DNA from: Plectrocnemia conspersa
Taxonomy: Eukaryota; Arthropoda; Insecta; Trichoptera; Polycentropodidae
Assembly (NCBI GenBank): GCA_009617715.1
Contig: VTFK01000057.1
Span: 1,163,638-1,227,637 of the forward strand
DNA: 64,000 bases
Reading direction: 5' to 3'
Shown piece after piece: positions 50,215 to 62,304 of this stretch (within the stretch, counting starts at the first letter, position 1; every line of letters begins with the position of its first letter). The notes below the pieces were generated by a model, which worked only from the letters and a program-made list of their open reading frames with translations, made no database searches and had not been told where the DNA came from. The position numbers were made by a program, and so were the translations under genes.

Positions 50215-51180
50215 TTCAGATTTTTTCAGGGGGGGGGGGCAACATTTTGCCAGTCAGTAGTCATTTTCAATATTTCGATTTCATTAAAATTAAAAATATT
50301 CAATTGAATGACATGCTTTTTCTCGTAAAATTCAAGGGAGTGTCCTGTTTAGAATCCACGTCAAAAGCAATAAAATCGTGCAGTAGCCGTCGCGGTGAAG
50401 ACGCTTGGTTATTTAGCGTTCATATTTAATCTATTTATAACAATAATATGCCTTAAAATTGGTGAGATTCGAACGAAGAACATCTAAACCGAATTTAGAC
50501 CAATAGGAGAGTGCAAAAAACAATTATCCCTTTTCAGAAGTCAAAAGTCGCCGTCGCAGTGAAAACGCTCGGTTATCTAGCGATAATATTTAAACTATTT
50601 ATAACAAAAATACGACTTACAATAGGTGAGAATCGAATAAAGCAGTGCAACGACGTCGACACGATTTTATTGATTTTGACGTGAATTTTTGACTTCTGAG
50701 AAGTGATAATTGTTTTTGTGCCCTCGTATTGACCAAAATACGGTTTGAATTAATTTCAACAATACTCCCATATCAAAAGTGCATAGTAATATCGGTATGG
50801 ATAGCTAACCTATTTTTAAAATATAGTGTAATATCGAAGTACAGACAAACTATAGAGCAATATGCAAGATGCGATGTCTGTCTGTTGTTTTTCATTAAAA
50901 AAATAATTAAAATCACATAATTTTACAAGCACATGCCAGATAAATTCTATTTTTACTGGTGAAAATATATATCTACCGGTGATAATATATTCCGATATGA
51001 TTTCACTGAAATGACATATTTCAAAAAATATTTTCGGGATAACCCGAGATTTTCTAGTTACAAGAGATATTATTTCAGGGGAGGGGGGGGGGTATTATAA
51101 AATTTGCTCAGTTTAGTGATCATTTTTTATTTTATTAAAATTTCGATTTCACACTTTTATGACGTAATTATGTGAAAAGC
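50215..51180 (+). repeat. Composite dispersed repeat with G-tracts
   Basis: G-runs at 50229-50239 and 51078-51092 precede related AT-rich text. The blocks at 50340-50420 and 50530-50600 repeat each other (AGCCGTCGC, AAAACGCT, TTATTTAGCG). 50650-50890 matches 150-345 of the window (GATTTTATTG, TTTTGACGTGAATTTTTGAC, TTCTGAGAAGTGATAATTGT). No coding content. Confidence 0.7.
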
Positions 51181-51992
51181 CCCCATTTATTTTTGCAATC
51201 TGCCGATTTCTACGCGAAGTGGTTTATTCTTACCTGAATATTAATGTAGTTATTAGATTACCAAAGCAAAGATAAGTAGTTGAAAACATCGTGAACAAGT
51301 TTAGATCATTTAAATACTTCTTACCTCTATTGAAAACTTTCAAGAAAGCATGTATTCAAATATATGGCATGGATCCACATTTTTTATGTAGCGGATGCAA
51401 AACAATTTAAAATATTCGTACAAATTTAAATTTCCACAAAAATGGGCTTCTCGAAAAATCAGCTTATTTCTCAAGAAATCAGAATTCTTGATTTGAATTT
51501 TTTTTTGAGAAAAACACTAATCACTATGAATAAACTAGTACGAATTTACTTAAATTATTCATCACAATATTTTTCATAAGATTAGGAAAATCTAGGAAAC
51601 CTAATGTGTGATGATCGATCAAAATTATAATCATATCACTACTTCCGATATCCCAGATACGATAGAAATGAAAAAATATCCATATTTTATTCGAACTCAG
51701 GTTTTGTAAGCATTAATCACCCATTTATACCACTTATTAATATCACTTGATTTTCAACTTTATGTTAAAAGTAATGTTTTGTTCTTTATATATTTTACTG
51801 ATTTTTTTATGAACAAAAATCTAATAAATACACGGAAAATAAGTTTCATAAATGTTTAAATTTTAAATTTACAACTTTTAAACAACCAAATCTAAGTTGC
51901 TTGTAGTCTGAGTTTGTTATATTTTTTTGCCACGTCTTAATTTATAGAAACGTACTATTTTCATATTTTCAGCCCAAACGTCAATACTATTA
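51181..51992. other. AT-rich region, nothing recognised
   Basis: About 800 bases of simple AT-rich sequence, ending in TTTTCAGCCCAAACG at 51968-51981, which is the left arm of an inverted repeat around the Tigger element. Confidence 0.6.
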
Positions 51993-53011
51993 CAGGCGGC
52001 CCTCGACTTTCGCACATAATTGGTTCCTGAAAATGTGTGCGAATGTTGAATGTACGAAAGTCGAGGGAAGTAAAAAAATTAAAATTGTGTGTATTTTAAA
52101 ATATTTATTTATCAAGTAAATATAAGATGTTTAAGAGGCGTTTAAAAGACACGTTTAAGTGGGGTTTGCGGGTGTTTCCTTTGAAAAGTTATCAAGAGTT
52201 AACTGTTTTCCATTATTCTTTTTATTTTCTTCATATAGTATTTTATAACATGCTATGTTTTTACTGATCGCCCCACGCACTTGAGATATGCGTTCTCCAT
52301 TGGGATCACAATCTTCCATAATATTTAAAAATTTGTCAAGGTGCGTGAAGGCTTCATTCATATTTTTCATTGTTAAAGAGTTTTCCAAAATAAAACTGTC
52401 TTATCTACATTAAATATTTGGCTAGAGGAATATTCTACATCTTCAATAATTTTGGATAATTAGGAAATAAATTATTTTGCAGCATCTTTATCCGCATCAG
52501 CCGATTCTCCAGTAAATATAATATTATGAAAAGAATACCTCATTTTAAAATTGTAAAACCAACCGTTACTTGCTTGAAAAACCGTGTTAAAATATTTTTT
52601 AATCTATCCTTCCAATCTTTGTGCAAACTAAGAGCTTTTGCTTGAATAATTGAAATACTCAGAGGGACAAATTTTTGATGTTGGTCATCGATTTGCATCG
52701 ATTGACGAAGATTTTCCATTTCATCCATGTTTTTTTTTTGCTGTTTTTTTTTGGAAACATATTAAAGATTGTGGAAATATATCTTTATTTTCCACAATTT
52801 TGAACGAATTCTTTAATTATATTTTTATTTTGCAAAATTGAACAAATCGTAGACCTGTTTGTATCATACGAACGTCCGATTAAAGCAAAAGATTCACCGC
52901 TATCAGAACGTTTAAAAAAAAAAAAAAATTAAAAAAAAAATGTTTTTTTTTTAAATGTGCGAAATAGCGAATTGTGCGAAAGTCGAACGTTCGAAAGTCG
53001 AGGGCCGCCTT
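51993..53011 (-). mobile_element. Tigger/pogo-type DNA transposon, internally deleted
   Basis: The left end CAGGCGGCCCTCGACTTTCG and the right end CGAAAGTCGAGGGCCGCCT form terminal inverted repeats, and TA stands on both sides, as expected for this superfamily. Subterminal GTGCGAAA motifs repeat near both ends. Minus-strand frames at 52728-52540 (QKFVPLSISIIQAKALSLHK) and 52388-52155 (ending NGKQLTLDNF) match parts of Tigger-type transposases on either side of the missing DDE core. The element is about 1 kb, defective, and sits inside an older inverted repeat. Confidence 0.8.
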
Positions 53012-54239
53012 TAATTCCGTTTGGGCTGAAAGGCCGAAAATCACTGCGGTTCTTAATTTAAAGGACTCAGATCCATTAGTTTCCTAGCCCTTATAAAAGA
53101 CCTTGAACAACTAATTTCAATGAGACGATTATAAGTGATCCCGACAATTTAATATTAATAAAAAAATATTTACATACATAGAAATAATTATTAAAAATAA
53201 AACTTTATTTGTCGTTATTATTGAAGTTCAGATGAGCAACGGGAAAAATACGAGCAAGATTAGGTTTTGAAATTTTATTAATAATTTTAAATATCTCATT
53301 ATCTTTATGTGGTACTTTTTTCTCAATTCAATACATCAACTACTTTTCACACGCTTCGCTCGCTCCAGAAACAATTGCATTGCCTGTCTGTTTTCAAAAT
53401 TTATCGTTCTCTCTAACGTCTTCTTTCCGTTTTAGCAGTACTTCGACAATGATTCAATCGCGTACGATTTTTTCACTTTCAAAACTTTTTTCGCCAATGC
53501 GACTTTCACCACAACAATAGAAGCATGTTCTTTCATCATTTGCTGAATACTATATGAACCGAATTGCTATTTATTTTCTATCGTCGGATCGTTTTCTATC
53601 CACTATGTTGGTTAATCGACGAATAACTATGGCGATCAGATCGATTGTCGTATCATCGTCGAATAACAATCACTTTATCGGTCATAATTCACTTTGCTCG
53701 AGTGAAGCACCAAAAATAGACTATGTAGACAATAATTAAAGTTCCATTACTGTTTGAACAATATTTAGAAAAATATTTGCAGCAGAGTAAAATATTTATT
53801 AGAAATTGCGCAATTTAAATGATTGTATAAAATTGAGAACTTGATATCATAAACGTCTTGATCAGAATAATTATTCGAAAAATGTATAGTTTATAGGTAT
53901 TTTATCATTCATTTTCTATTGATAAAGAATTAATATTTACATGTGCTTAGTCTTACTCAAGGACGCGATTCACGTGTGGAATAGATAAAAAAAACAATAT
54001 TCAATAACAATTGTATTGTATTCATTGCAAATTGTACAATAATACAATATACTGCTCTAGACGGATGTATAACGAAGTTTAAAATGTTCGTCGTAATTTG
54101 GTTACCAATTTTATTATAATTTTCTTCTTAAACCATTTCCATCGCTTGTTATTTATGTTGTTTTGTGTTGCAAAATTGCATTAATATTAAACTGTTTTTC
54201 TCTTTAAATTCATGATATTTATTTATACCAATTTTATTA
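53012..54239. other. Gene-poor region
   Basis: Starts with CGTTTGGGCTGAAAG, the right arm of the inverted repeat around the Tigger element. The remainder is AT-rich. A slightly GC-richer patch at 53340-53720 yields a 61-residue frame with no recognised features. Confidence 0.5.
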
Positions 54240-55260
54240 TAATTTCCTCCTTAAACCAACTCCCTGTATGCAGCTTTATCGAGAGGGAGGGGAGAGGGGA
54301 CAAATTCCCGAGGGCCGTTCTCCTTCAGGAGCCAGATTCTGGAAAAAATCATAGCAAGAATATATGCATAAAAAAGTAAAAACCGACCTCAAATAATGAA
54401 TCTGAACTAAACTATAGTTGTTTGAGATGTATGTACTGATTTATCTTTTTATACATACAATAAATAAAAGGAGCGGAACATTGCCTTCAAAAGCACCCAC
54501 TTTCTTGGTAGTACTTTCACAATAAATATTATTATTCAAAGGGACAGATTGTAGTTTTTTGACGCAGCTCTTTTTGTGTTAAAATTTATTTGCAGATTAT
54601 TGTTGACTCTATTGATTTTTCAACGTTTAAAAAATATTAGACATAAGAGGAAATATTCAACGAATGTTAATTAGTAGCAGTAAATTTAGGTATTCGATCT
54701 GAAAATTCAAAAAAAATCTAAGGAAGAAGCAAAAAATAAAGAAAAATCAACAACAGCACCAGCTGAATTATATAAATTTAATGTTTTTATAGATTGTATT
54801 ATCAGTAATTTGACAACTGGATTTAATGCAGCAAAATAAATAAATAATACACTTAGTTTCATGTGCTTATTCCTAAAAAAATGTAGAAAAAAAAGTGTCG
54901 AATCTATCCCGAAAATATTTTTTAAAATATGCTATTTCAGTAAAATCATATCGGAATACATTTTCTACAGTAGATATATATTTTTACCAGTGAAAATATA
55001 AATTATCTGGCATGTGCTTGTAATATTATATGATTTAAATTTTTCCATAAATGTTACAGTGAATGTGTATTTTTCGGTGAAGTTACATTTTCACTAGTGA
55101 ATTTTAAATACATTTTTATCAGTAGATATATATATTTTCACTAGCAAAAATATAGTTTATCTGATGGCGCTAGTGAAATTATAAGCTGCTTTAAAATGGC
55201 TATGAATCTCTATTTGACAGTTGCGAAACGTAGATTTGGCGCGATCGAAAACCACATTTT
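54240..55260 (-). repeat. Inverted long copy of the composite dispersed repeat
   Basis: Read on the minus strand it follows the first kilobase of the window in block order: 55210-54900 with GAAACGT and TAGTGAAAAT units, the half hairpin at 54688-54705, then 54440-54290 with CATACATCTCAAACAACTAT and GGGAATTTGTCCCCTC. It is the best partner for defining the ends of the family. Confidence 0.7.
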
Positions 55261-55264
55261 AGCT

Positions 55265-55345
55265 GCTTGTGCACTGAAGGGTTGTCAATTTCCAAAAGTG
55301 TTTAATTATATAAACACTTCTGCGAGTTGACAACGAAACGTATCC
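55265..55345. repeat. Inverted repeat GTTGTCAA ... TTGACAAC
   Basis: GTTGTCAA and AAGTGTTTAATTATATAAAC followed by ACTT and GTTGACAAC form a palindromic segment of about 60 bases just before the LINE fragment. Confidence 0.55.
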
Positions 55346-55504
55346 TAGCGCTACCAAAATAAAAGCACTGGGAAACAGGAAGCCTTCAAGTATAAATTTA
55401 TTTATATTTAATTTAATATAGCTAATTTTTACATATTATAGCTAATACCGAAGGAATTTACACTGTACTTTTTTGAGCCGCAATTTATTGCATTGATTCG
55501 TTAG

Positions 55505-55760
55505 GCATGAAATCTTGAAAGTCCTACGCATATAAAAAATGTTATTTATAAACTATAGAAACAGCAATGAACCAAGTTTGATCCTTGCGGTATTCCAGTA
55601 GAGGTATTATATCGTTCTGAAAATGAGTTTTCATATTTGACAAACTGGTATCTATCGGTCAAGTAATTTGAGAATACCCGAAATTATATTAATTTTCTAA
55701 GTAAATCGTGATTAACTTTATCATACTCCTTTTTAAATTCTGTGTATTTACTTGTAGACT
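55505..55760 (-). pseudogene. LINE reverse transcriptase fragment (palm region)
   Basis: The minus strand reads, with stops, YTEFKKEYDKVNHDLLRKLI, then YLTDRYQFVKYENSFSERYN, then TGIPQGSNL. This is the order of reverse transcriptase motifs before the catalytic YADD box in jockey/CR1-type elements (FDKVNHDLL, SYLTDR, G-PQGS-LGP). It is dead and truncated at both ends. Confidence 0.85.
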
Positions 55761-55769
55761 GGAGTCCAA

Positions 55770-57015
55770 TGATCTCGAAACAAAGTTAAAAAAACATCAG
55801 ATTAGTGACAGTCAAGATTGTGGAAACAAAAAAATGATGTGCATTATATATAGTTTATAATGCACTTATTTTATTTTTTTTTCGAGTGCCTGCGTTGATT
55901 TTTTAAGATTGATAGGCAATTATTTGTAAATGAATTACAATGAATGATAGATTTGGGATTTTTTTGCTGATTTTCAGTCAAACTTCAAACTAATGTATAA
56001 TTATTAATTTTTATATTTTTTAGTAAATGAATTTTTAATGCTATCTGCACTTTTGTGCATTGCAACATACGATCAAATTAAAAAAAATAGTAAAAGTAGA
56101 TTCTATTGAATATTATTTAAAATATATTTGATACAATAAAAAAAGCAATGGTAAAAAAATGGATAACAACTATTGTGTATTTGTAATCAAATTAAACTTT
56201 CAGTTATTTAAAAAAATGCTCGTTTTCGGATAGCAAAAAAATAAGCTACTTGTAAAAACATTGAGCAAAATGTCACTGTTGACAGATTTGTGTTTTTGGT
56301 CCGACACATCCGTCGGACTATATTTTTATACTAGTTATTTTATTTTTGAATTTGTAATTTTCTTTTGACATACATAAATGTATATATACAAATAATTATG
56401 TAAAGGCATAGTAAGACTTGAATAGAAAGGCTCAAAACCTACAAATTTATTAAAAAATCAATGAAAGGCTTACATAACCGACCATAATATATCGAGACGG
56501 TTAACTAAACCAAAATATCATAAATTTATGGTATTAAATTCTCTAATGATGAGTTAATGGTAGATCATGGGTAGGCACTATAAAATATATAATAGTTTAG
56601 GAGAAAACGGCCATAAACTCACAACACAAAATTAATAAATTTTAGAAGAGGCATTTTAAAATTTGCGTGACAAAAGACATCTACAGAAATATTGACAGAT
56701 AAATAATAGAACGAAACAACTTTGGCAGATATTTTGGAACCATATTGGAGACTTATTGTTTCGTACTTTAACTCCTATTTTTCTTCTTGTCTATTTTTAA
56801 AACTATCTTATGGAGGCAAATTTGGAATTCAGGTTATTTTGCATACGTATACAAAATAATTACAGGAAATATATTTCAGAAACAATTAAAACTTCAATTA
56901 AAAAATAAATTAATTTTAACTGCCTCTTCCACGATGAATATTGAGGAACAATAATGCTTTTGCTCAAAATTAATAAAAATTAGTTAAACCATCTTTATTG
57001 TATTTTTTTGGTAAA
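55770..57015. other. AT-rich region, nothing recognised
   Basis: About 1.2 kb of AT-rich sequence between two LINE fragments in opposite orientation. I see no gene or clear repeat. Confidence 0.55.
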
Positions 57016-57059
57016 GGATGGAATATTTAAAACCATCAAAAGAGAACATTTTAATTGCA

Positions 57060-57560
57060 GTTTTCTATGTGAGTAAGTATTTTAAGAAAAATACTTACGT
57101 TTATCGCAAATTTTTTTGTGATAAGGGGTCGAGGATGCTCGACTTCGTTATGCGGAGCGCGTGTCACTTTAACAATTTATTAGGGATTCCTGTTCTATAC
57201 AAAACGCTAGTTCGTAGCGTCCTCGAATATGGATTTATTTTATAAAAGCTTAGCTAAGCAAAATACTCATTGTTGTTAAAGAAGATTCAAATAAAATTTC
57301 TTAGATATATCTCCAAGTATTTGTATCCTAGTATTTCTTGGCTAAAATCATTGGGGTTCAATTCGTTGCATTTTTGACTTAGTGAGTATTTTTTAAAGAT
57401 GCTGAGGAGTGGTGCATCGACAAGATTTTTAGTTCGAGTTGCAGAGTTACGATTGCGTCCTTTATTCTTGGCGGCTAGATCGTCCGCGCTCGATTTTTTC
57501 CCTTATTCGAGCTATCTAGCTTCTCAACAAGTTTGCCAGACACAACGATATTTTCGGCGA
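57060..57560 (+). pseudogene. LINE reverse transcriptase C-terminal fragment
   Basis: Frames read RMLDFVMRSACHFNNLLGIP, then VLYKTLVRSVLEYGFIL, then after a stop KIQIKFLRYISKYLYPSISW and later RSGASTRFLVRVAELRLRPL. These match the thumb and C-terminal region of jockey/CR1-type LINEs (LY-SLVRS-LEYGS-W, IQ-KFLRY). Stops interrupt it. It is on the opposite strand to its neighbours. Confidence 0.85.
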
Positions 57561-57599
57561 TAGTTACAATTTCTGTAGGGTGGTGCACACAATAATTAA

Positions 57600-58490
57600 A
57601 AATATATTTAACATTTCTAATGCAATGTTAAATAATATTATTTCGTTTAAAGCCAACATGACACATTGGAGAAACCTATCTATTAGGTCATGATAGTCAG
57701 ATTATGGCTTACTCAAGAAAGTATTGAACTATATAGTTCTTATTAGTCATAAATGTATTTTGACATTTGCTTTTCTTTTTGTTTTATGAATTTGTAATAA
57801 AATTAAGTAATACATATTATTTATTGATAGCATATATTAATATTTGAGGTTATGTTAAGAATGTCCTTTAACAATATCGTTAGTTTTTATTGAAATTTAG
57901 TATTATTAATCTATGAAATTATTTAAATACCTCTAATAGAAAATATTACGTTGTAGTTTTAGAATTAACTAAAGTCATTAAAAATCAAATATATAAAATA
58001 ATATATTTAATATTTCTATCCTCATAATCATAAAACTACGTAGTTTGTTTAAATATCTCATAACTATATTATTAAATGACTCATATCAAACTATTATACG
58101 TTTATGGCAGTTATCAAGTTCTGCCCTTGGATTATTTATATGCATATCAAATGTATATAAAATAATGCTCCTATCGTGAGATACTATCTTGCGTAGTTTT
58201 GACTTTAAAACAACTGCAGTTTTAAAACTATTTTGATAGCAGCTAAAAATAAGAACTTAAAAATAATTAATATCTATGTACGAGGTTCGGTAGATAAGTT
58301 CGCGTGTAATTATTGTAACTATTATAGCAATAATTTGCAACATATTTTTTGTCTATAGTGTCATAGCTGTAAAGACTGTTTTGACTTGACTTTTTGTTTT
58401 TGTGATGTTTTTGGTGCATTTCTGGTGTAAAAATATAACACTCTCTTCCAATTTTCCGCGTCGTTTTTTTATTTAACATTTTATTTTTAT
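57600..58490. other. AT-rich region, nothing recognised
   Basis: Simple AT-rich sequence. The 70-residue minus-strand frame at 58267-58479 has no family features and lies just beyond the 3' end of the next LINE fragment. Confidence 0.55.
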
Positions 58491-58504
58491 TTTTTCGATT
58501 AAAT

Positions 58505-59100
58505 TAAGACCATCGTGGCCTAACAGGTTACCCCAATGCGCCACGATGGTCGAAAGCAAATTATAAATTTATAAAACATAAAAAAACGTATATATATATA
58601 AATAAATATAACAATACTTTAACATAACAAAAAAAATTATAAAATATTAAAATTAAAAGATATAAACCGGATCAGATCCTCGTAGCTAACATTAAATAAA
58701 TCAATTTTCAATGCCAGCGTATTAAGGAGCCGTATGGCCACAGCTATAGGCGAGTCGGCAAGTGCGGATGTCCTAGCCCTAACTGCCATCAAAAGAGGTC
58801 TCGATCGTGATTCTCGAAAATGTTCCGGAACCCAAAACTGGAATTCCTCGAGAATAGCTGGATTGTCGACAGCACCTTTTAGTAGTTTGAAAAAATGCTT
58901 AGCGACATACAGCTTTCTGCGAGAATTCAGCGAATCATATCCCAACGCTCCTAAAAGAAAGGCGCTGGGATATAAGAACGGATAATAACCAAATGTCCTT
59001 TTGTAAAGGTATCTTAAATACCTTTTTTGAATTTTTTCTACTAAAAGGGAATATTTGGCTATTCGGGGATTCCAAATTATAGATCCATATACAGTAATGT
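58505..59100 (-). mobile_element. 5'-truncated LINE with intact 3' coding end
   Basis: From about 59095 down to the stop at 58637 one open minus-strand frame reads YGSIIWNPRIAKYSLLVEKI, then QKRYLRYL, LGYDSLNSRRKLYVAKHFFK, GAVDNPAILEEFQFWVPEH and RPLLMAVRARTSALADSPIA. This is the C-terminal part of a jockey/CR1-type reverse transcriptase protein. About 80 bases of AT-rich 3' UTR and a hairpin at 58509-58552 follow. The lack of stops suggests it is younger than the other LINE pieces. The abrupt upstream end near 59100 is the usual 5' truncation. Confidence 0.85.
58509..58552 (-). repeat. Stem-loop at the LINE 3' end
   Basis: GACCATCGTGGC and GCCACGATGGTC pair perfectly over twelve bases around an 18- to 20-base loop. 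It sits beyond the stop codon of the LINE fragment, where reverse transcriptases of this type may recognise their RNA. Confidence 0.75.
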
Positions 59101-60896
59101 AATACTTTTTGATTATATTGACACCCTTTTATTTATTTTTTAAATGTAAATTATCTGTTGCAACTTGACAAGCTTTAGCCTAATACGTTACAGCGGGATA
59201 TAATAATCAATAACTGATTTTATTTTTAATTATTCATCACAATATTTATCCGTGAGATTGGAAAAATCAAGGAAAACCTAAGCTGTGATGATCAATCGGA
59301 ATCATTAATTCTGATCTCTCAGTTGCGATATAAATTATTGAGAAACATAAGGTGCCATATGGGATTTGAAAACCAGTTCTTTAAGTTGTTAGTCATGGAA
59401 TTGTGCTGGTATAATTGTTTAATCTTTAAGAAGGATTACTTCAATATTTCAAAAGATAGTAGCCATTTTTCTATACTAACTATAAACATGTTTCTTCGCC
59501 AATACTATTTTTGATTGACTCATCTTAAAACTTTTTTACTGGTGAGCTTATGAAGCGTCATTTCAAGATGCTCGTGAATTATTTTCTTCAGTTACGTTTT
59601 GAGTTGTAGAGTTCATGCAACTTGTAAATCAATATTTTGAAAGGAGAAGGCTACCACAGACTCTTTTTGTTTGTTTTTGGCTTTTTTCTTTGAGGTTTTT
59701 TTGAGGCTTTTTTCTTCTACCGATTGTTCGTCAAATACAAAACTTATTAAATGTCTATAGTTTGGACATGAGTCAAACATTTACCGCAATTCCTCTAATT
59801 TATCTAGACGTAGAACTTAATATTATGATTTAAAGTTTCCTTTGACTAAATTAATATTTAATTTGAGTTTGTTGTAATATAAAGTTTCTATTGAAAATAA
59901 CCCAACGGTTCTATTCAACATTGTCCCACCGTGCACGTTTTCAGGACAGGATCCGCTATGGTATCGATTAGCATCGATTTGAAAGTTACATTTGTCGTAT
60001 ACATACATAAATATAATTTTGTAAATACATTTAAAAATAAGACCGGCGGCCAAATAAATCAGAGTCTATTTTGAAACCTTACAGAGCGACGTGTGTATCT
60101 GAAAGTAAAATTTCCGATTACAAATTGTAATCGTTTTGAAAACTAGAATACTGATCGGTCGGTCCGTTTCTTTTTGCCTACACGCTCCTGTAATGTGTTG
60201 CTTCGATTATATGGAGCCAACTGCGCAGTTTCATTCATTGAACGTCTCATCGTGTATTGAATATTGTACATTTACATCGCTAAATTTGTTTTTCGGCACG
60301 GGAGCGAAAATCGTTTACAGTTGAGGACCGTTCAAGAGATGTGTATACTGTATACTTGTATATATTTGCTGGTTTTAGCATAATAATATATATAAGTATA
60401 CTATACTTCTCAAGGTTGTCCTTATGTTTGTGTGTCTCACTCAAAATACGCGATATGATTTTTATAGATCATTCTGCTGGGTATTTCTAAGACAAACAAA
60501 CTTTGTGGGTACGTAAGTTGAACACACACTGTTCATTATCTGATTCAAATAAGTATCTCAGTACTTACAATAAACAGCTTTACAATCGAGAAATATTTAT
60601 TATAAAAGGCTTTCAAATTTCTCATTTCTTGAAAAATTTAAAAGTTTCTTGAAATGTCTTGAATGTTTTTTTGTTAAAAATTAAATTTACAAGAATGTTT
60701 TTAAATGATTTACAACCGTTGCAATTTTAAATAAAAGTATTGGTTTTAATCCGCTAAATATACAGTTTCATTCAGAGCAGGTAGTGAGTAAAGGGATACA
60801 GAGATTACCACATATGTACATATGTATTGAACCTTTCAGAAAAAATGCGAGGTCCGGTGTCCGCGAGTCCGTTAAATTATTTGCCAACCAGACCAG
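59101..60896. other. Gene-poor region
   Basis: AT-rich with no gene I can support. The frames at 59323, 59823 and 60136 are short and featureless. Confidence 0.55.
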
Positions 60897-60904
60897 GTGA
60901 TTAT

Positions 60905-62296
60905 TAGGGAGTGCAAAAATATCGGTATTACCGAGAGAAAAAACAGTCAATACCGGTATTGACATTAAAATATATTTTTTTTATTTTTTTGCAAAAAAAA
61001 ACATTTTATTGGTCTGCTTGCGCCGAGCAAAGTTGTCATATACGTTTCAACTACTTCATTGTTATTCCGACACTCGCAGCGCACGGACGTCTGCAAATTG
61101 TTATCGATATACATAGATTATTGATTTTGATAGCTTATAGCTTTCACTATTTCAACATAAAAAAAACATATCTAATTTTTCTAAAGTTGATTAAAATATA
61201 GAAAGGAGTAATTATAAGTATATCGAACGTATATCCGTATCTTGTACTTTAGAGAAAATTGGCGGAGGGTGTACACCCAAAGTGTCATCTCTTTTTCAGT
61301 TATGAATAATGACGAAATGGATAAGATTTAAGTGACTCTGTTAAAAGAAACGGAGTATAGTAACTATTTTTGTCTTTATATTATTGAATAAGCATATTAA
61401 ATTTCGACTTAAATTGCCTACACTTATGAGCAATTATCCGTCTGTTTATACACATTTCGTGCTTCCAACAATGGGAAGCTTTTGTGCAATCTTCCTTATA
61501 TTCAGGTACTTATAAAAATACTTTGTACCCTGATCCTCTATTGTGTTGTCTACGAGTGTTGATAAAAATCAATATGTTGAATGTGTTCTAAAATCTTTTT
61601 GTCCCATTTATTTTGTCTCTCATATTGTCAGATTTTTTTTTGAAAATGCCGGCTCTAAATCTTTCTTATTTTAGAACAATAAGTCTAGAAAATCATGATC
61701 TTTGATGGGTCCCTCTTAAATGCTTATACCAGGGACCAGAGCACCACTCGCCAATTTATTCCAATGAAATATACACTTATTCCTATTTTACTATTTATTT
61801 TTATTCGGTTACGATTTTCCGAAAGAAGCTTAGGAGAAAACTGTAATTATAATAGTAATTCTGTTTATTTAAATTGCGACGTATTTTTTTCTGAAAACAG
61901 ATTTATGTGATTGAGTTATTTTACTTATTGCAGGTTTCTTATTTATTTTAGTACATCTTAATTATTTTTATTCTCGAAAGTATCATATTATCACGTATAC
62001 TATGTTAAAAGTAACATAAATATAATTTTAACTATAAATGTTTAGGTAAATATTATAGAAAATAAATATTTAGGATGATTCCTTACAGTGAGAATAATTT
62101 TATCTTCTCCTTTGAAACAATACGAGAATCGTCGTTTTTGTAGTACTAAGCCATAGAGATATGGTTTTCAGCAAATAAAATGTACAGATTTGAGAATTTT
62201 TTTTTTATGTACTATCGGTATTTTACTTTGTAATACCGGTAGTACCGAAGGTCGATTTTTGCTCCAATACCGGTATATCCGGTATTGCAATCCCTA
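60905..62296. mobile_element. Non-autonomous hAT element with 8-bp target duplication
   Basis: Terminal sequences TAGGGAGTGCAA (left) and TTGCAATCCCTA (right) are inverted and of the TAGGG/CAGGG type used by hAT elements. GTGATTAT stands directly outside both ends (60897-60904 and 62297-62304), a perfect 8-base duplication as hAT insertion makes. CGGTAT/ATACCG motifs cluster just inside both ends. The 1.4-kb interior has no readable transposase, so it depends on an element elsewhere. Confidence 0.85.
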
Positions 62297-62304
62297 GTGA
62301 TTAT

